Program-made: the position numbers and the translations under genes
Shown: positions 52,875 to 53,950 of the stretch, piece after piece
How the letters are laid out: every line of letters begins with the position of its first letter
How positions within the stretch are numbered: position 1 is the stretch's first letter
The notes under the pieces: model-generated
What the model was told of the DNA's origin: nothing
Databases searched by the model: none
What the model saw: only the letters and a program-made list of their open reading frames with translations
Source: Chitinispirillaceae bacterium
GTDB taxonomy: Bacteria; Fibrobacterota; Chitinivibrionia; Chitinivibrionales; Chitinispirillaceae
Length of the DNA stretch: 53,950 bases
Assembly: GCA_016929415.1 (NCBI GenBank)
Contig: JAFGIW010000184.1
Span: 1 to 53,950 of the forward strand
Direction: 5' to 3'

Positions 52875-53548
52875 CGTGCACCTCCGATCTCGCGGCTCAC
52901 GCCGATAAAAACCCCGATGATGCCGTGACTGCCGAAACCGATATTTTTCGTTGCGCGGCCGGTGTTTACCAGATTGGGGGTATACCCCCGGCCTTCGAGC
53001 TGGAACCGCCACTTCTTCCATGAAAGTCCGTAGCCGAGATAGGGGGCGATGAGCCAATGGCGGGGCTGTTCGTTTCCATCACTTCGCTGCGTATGAACCT
53101 CGAACCAGTTCTCCACGCCAATGTAAACGAGATGCCTGCCGGGCTTCCAGTAGAGCGTAGGGGTCAGGGTCGGGTACAGCCGGTGCCCCCCCGCCTCGAA
53201 ATTGCTCATGAAAAAAAGCTCCGGGGTGACCGTTATCCCGGGAATCGCCCCCTTCGCCGCAAGCGGGTACCAGTTTACACCCGCATCAACGTGCAGCAGC
53301 CCGAAGAGGGCGCCGGTCAGATTGAGCCCCGCCTCGATCCCGAGACGGTCGTTGATGCCGTAGTTGTACCCCGCGCTGAGGAGCGGAAGCGGTATATATT
53401 TTTTGGCGACTTCGGTTACCGGCCCGCCGAGGCTGAGCGTTACCGCCGAAGTTCCGCTTTCGAGCGGCACTACACGACGAACGCTCGAACAGGCAAAGAT
53501 CAGACATACGATGAGCACAACGCTCACTGCCCCCGCACGTGTTCCCAT
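52871..53548 (-). CDS. Outer-membrane-type lipoprotein of unknown function
   Basis: This 225-residue protein has a signal peptide and lipobox (LIFAC). The mature part has alternating beta strands (SAGYNYGINDRLGIEAGLNL, GVNWYPL, LTPTLYWKPGRHLVYIGVEN, WLIAPYLGYGLSWKKWRFQLEGRGYTPNL) as in small outer-membrane barrels. It is co-translated with the hydrolase gene. Function is unknown. Confidence 0.75.
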   Translation of the reverse strand: MGTRAGAVSVVLIVCLIFACSSVRRVVPLESGTSAVTLSLGGPVTEVAKKYIPLPLLSAGYNYGINDRLGIEAGLNLTGALFGLLHVDAGVNWYPLAAKGAIPGITVTPELFFMSNFEAGGHRLYPTLTPTLYWKPGRHLVYIGVENWFEVHTQRSDGNEQPRHWLIAPYLGYGLSWKKWRFQLEGRGYTPNLVNTGRATKNIGFGSHGIIGVFIGVSREIGGAR

Positions 53549-53680
53549 GTTTTCCAGCCCCTTCGTTGAGATGATGGCGCCGGCGTCAGTTGCCGCCGAC
53601 TGACGATAAAATACAAACGGAGCTGGCTCGGAAACGGACTTTTTTTTAATCCTCCCCCATCGACGGAGGCGCCGGCACTG

Positions 53681-53950
53681 TTATGAAGCGTCGGAATCAG
53701 CAGCAGGTTCGGGAAGTTCGGGAAGAATGATCCGTTCGAAGAACGTGTCGAGTGTATGGATGAGAAGCCGGACATCGAAGGTGCGGCGGTCCATAAACAG
53801 AAGGTGGGTATCGGTTATATTTTCACGCATCTCATGGGTCTGTTCACTATCGACCAGGAATATTTTCAGCACCTCAGCTTCGCCGGGACGCGGTTCGTCA
53901 CCGTAGAACATGATGTCGAGCGGCAACCCCCGTTCGGGAATGGAGATCAC
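53681..53950 (-). CDS. Hypothetical protein, 5' end beyond window
   Basis: Eighty-nine residues (VISIPERGLPLDIMFYGDEPRPGEAEVLKIFLVDSEQTH...) are seen up to the edge; the first codon GTG may be internal, so the gene is probably partial. The C-terminus ends in an acidic tail (PEPAADSDAS). No family was recognised. Confidence 0.55.
   Translation of the reverse strand: MISIPERGLPLDIMFYGDEPRPGEAEVLKIFLVDSEQTHEMRENITDTHLLFMDRRTFDVRLLIHTLDTFFERIILPELPEPAADSDAS

Overview
The window looks like a chromosomal stretch from a Gram-negative, moderately GC-rich bacterium. Evidence for an outer membrane is kdsB (Kdo activation for LPS), several lipoproteins and an ArnT-like membrane glycosyltransferase. A very large secreted family 8 glycoside hydrolase ends in a PNPFNP/FlgD-like module, and there are further secreted multi-module proteins and a tandem MshEN/PilB ATPase. 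This mix resembles the Fibrobacterota/Chitinispirillia neighbourhood, but that placement is inference. No rRNA, tRNA, CRISPR array or insertion sequence was recognised.

Layout. 1-6689 (minus strand): thiL, a PilB/GspE-like ATPase, a UvrD/PcrA helicase, gatC, kdsB and a response regulator cut by the window edge; the last five genes are tightly packed. 6712-8153 (plus): a PfkB sugar kinase and an RRM RNA-binding protein closed by a strong terminator. 8206-10579: a sigma-54 activator with a cysteine-bearing PAS domain, divergent from a thioredoxin / FmdB zinc-ribbon / DUF6132-like operon. 10818-13563: a HEAT-repeat lipoprotein, an ECF sigma/anti-sigma pair and a SprA-related HEAAH protein. 13590-19321: the giant GH8 protein and a small protein resembling its C-terminal module. 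19516-22337: a PIN toxin/antitoxin pair with an odd junction and several unknown small genes. 22586-28456: a dynamin-like GTPase, a CDP-alcohol phosphatidyltransferase, a CHASE2 adenylate cyclase and a small membrane protein. 28537-33407: glgB, two unknown exported proteins and a glycosyltransferase. 33448-40480 (minus): a B12/radical SAM protein, a 1448-residue double acyl-CoA dehydratase activase fusion and a short methyltransferase. 40786-45437: two secreted multi-module proteins. 45546-51877: surface-glycan genes (two GT2 enzymes, a deacetylase-like protein, a methyltransferase, an ArnT-like GT and a PAP2 phosphatase). 51933-53950: lipoproteins and an edge fragment.

The most interesting locus is 8206-10579. 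The sigma-54 activator carries four clustered PAS cysteines and lies divergent from a thioredoxin gene that has a textbook -24/-12 promoter (TGGCAC-N5-TTGCAT) behind a cluster of GTTGCAAC-type sites. Two small genes follow, and both appear to need recoding at UGA. The FmdB zinc-ribbon gene matches its family only if the ribosome shifts +1 at ACU-UGA. The DUF6132-like gene has an in-frame UGA exactly where the family has a conserved Cys, followed 13 nt later by a bacterial SECIS-like hairpin with a GGU apical loop. I read this as a candidate redox- or sulfur-stress operon containing a previously unannotated selenoprotein. A sequencing error or gene decay has not been excluded, especially for fmdB.

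Other points worth attention are a PIN toxin separated from its antitoxin by an in-frame amber codon with no usable start; an ECF-type promoter (TGTAAC-N17-CGTC) upstream of the sigma/anti-sigma pair; a 28-bp perfect palindrome beside the cyclase promoter; and an attenuator-like terminator upstream of the radical SAM operon.
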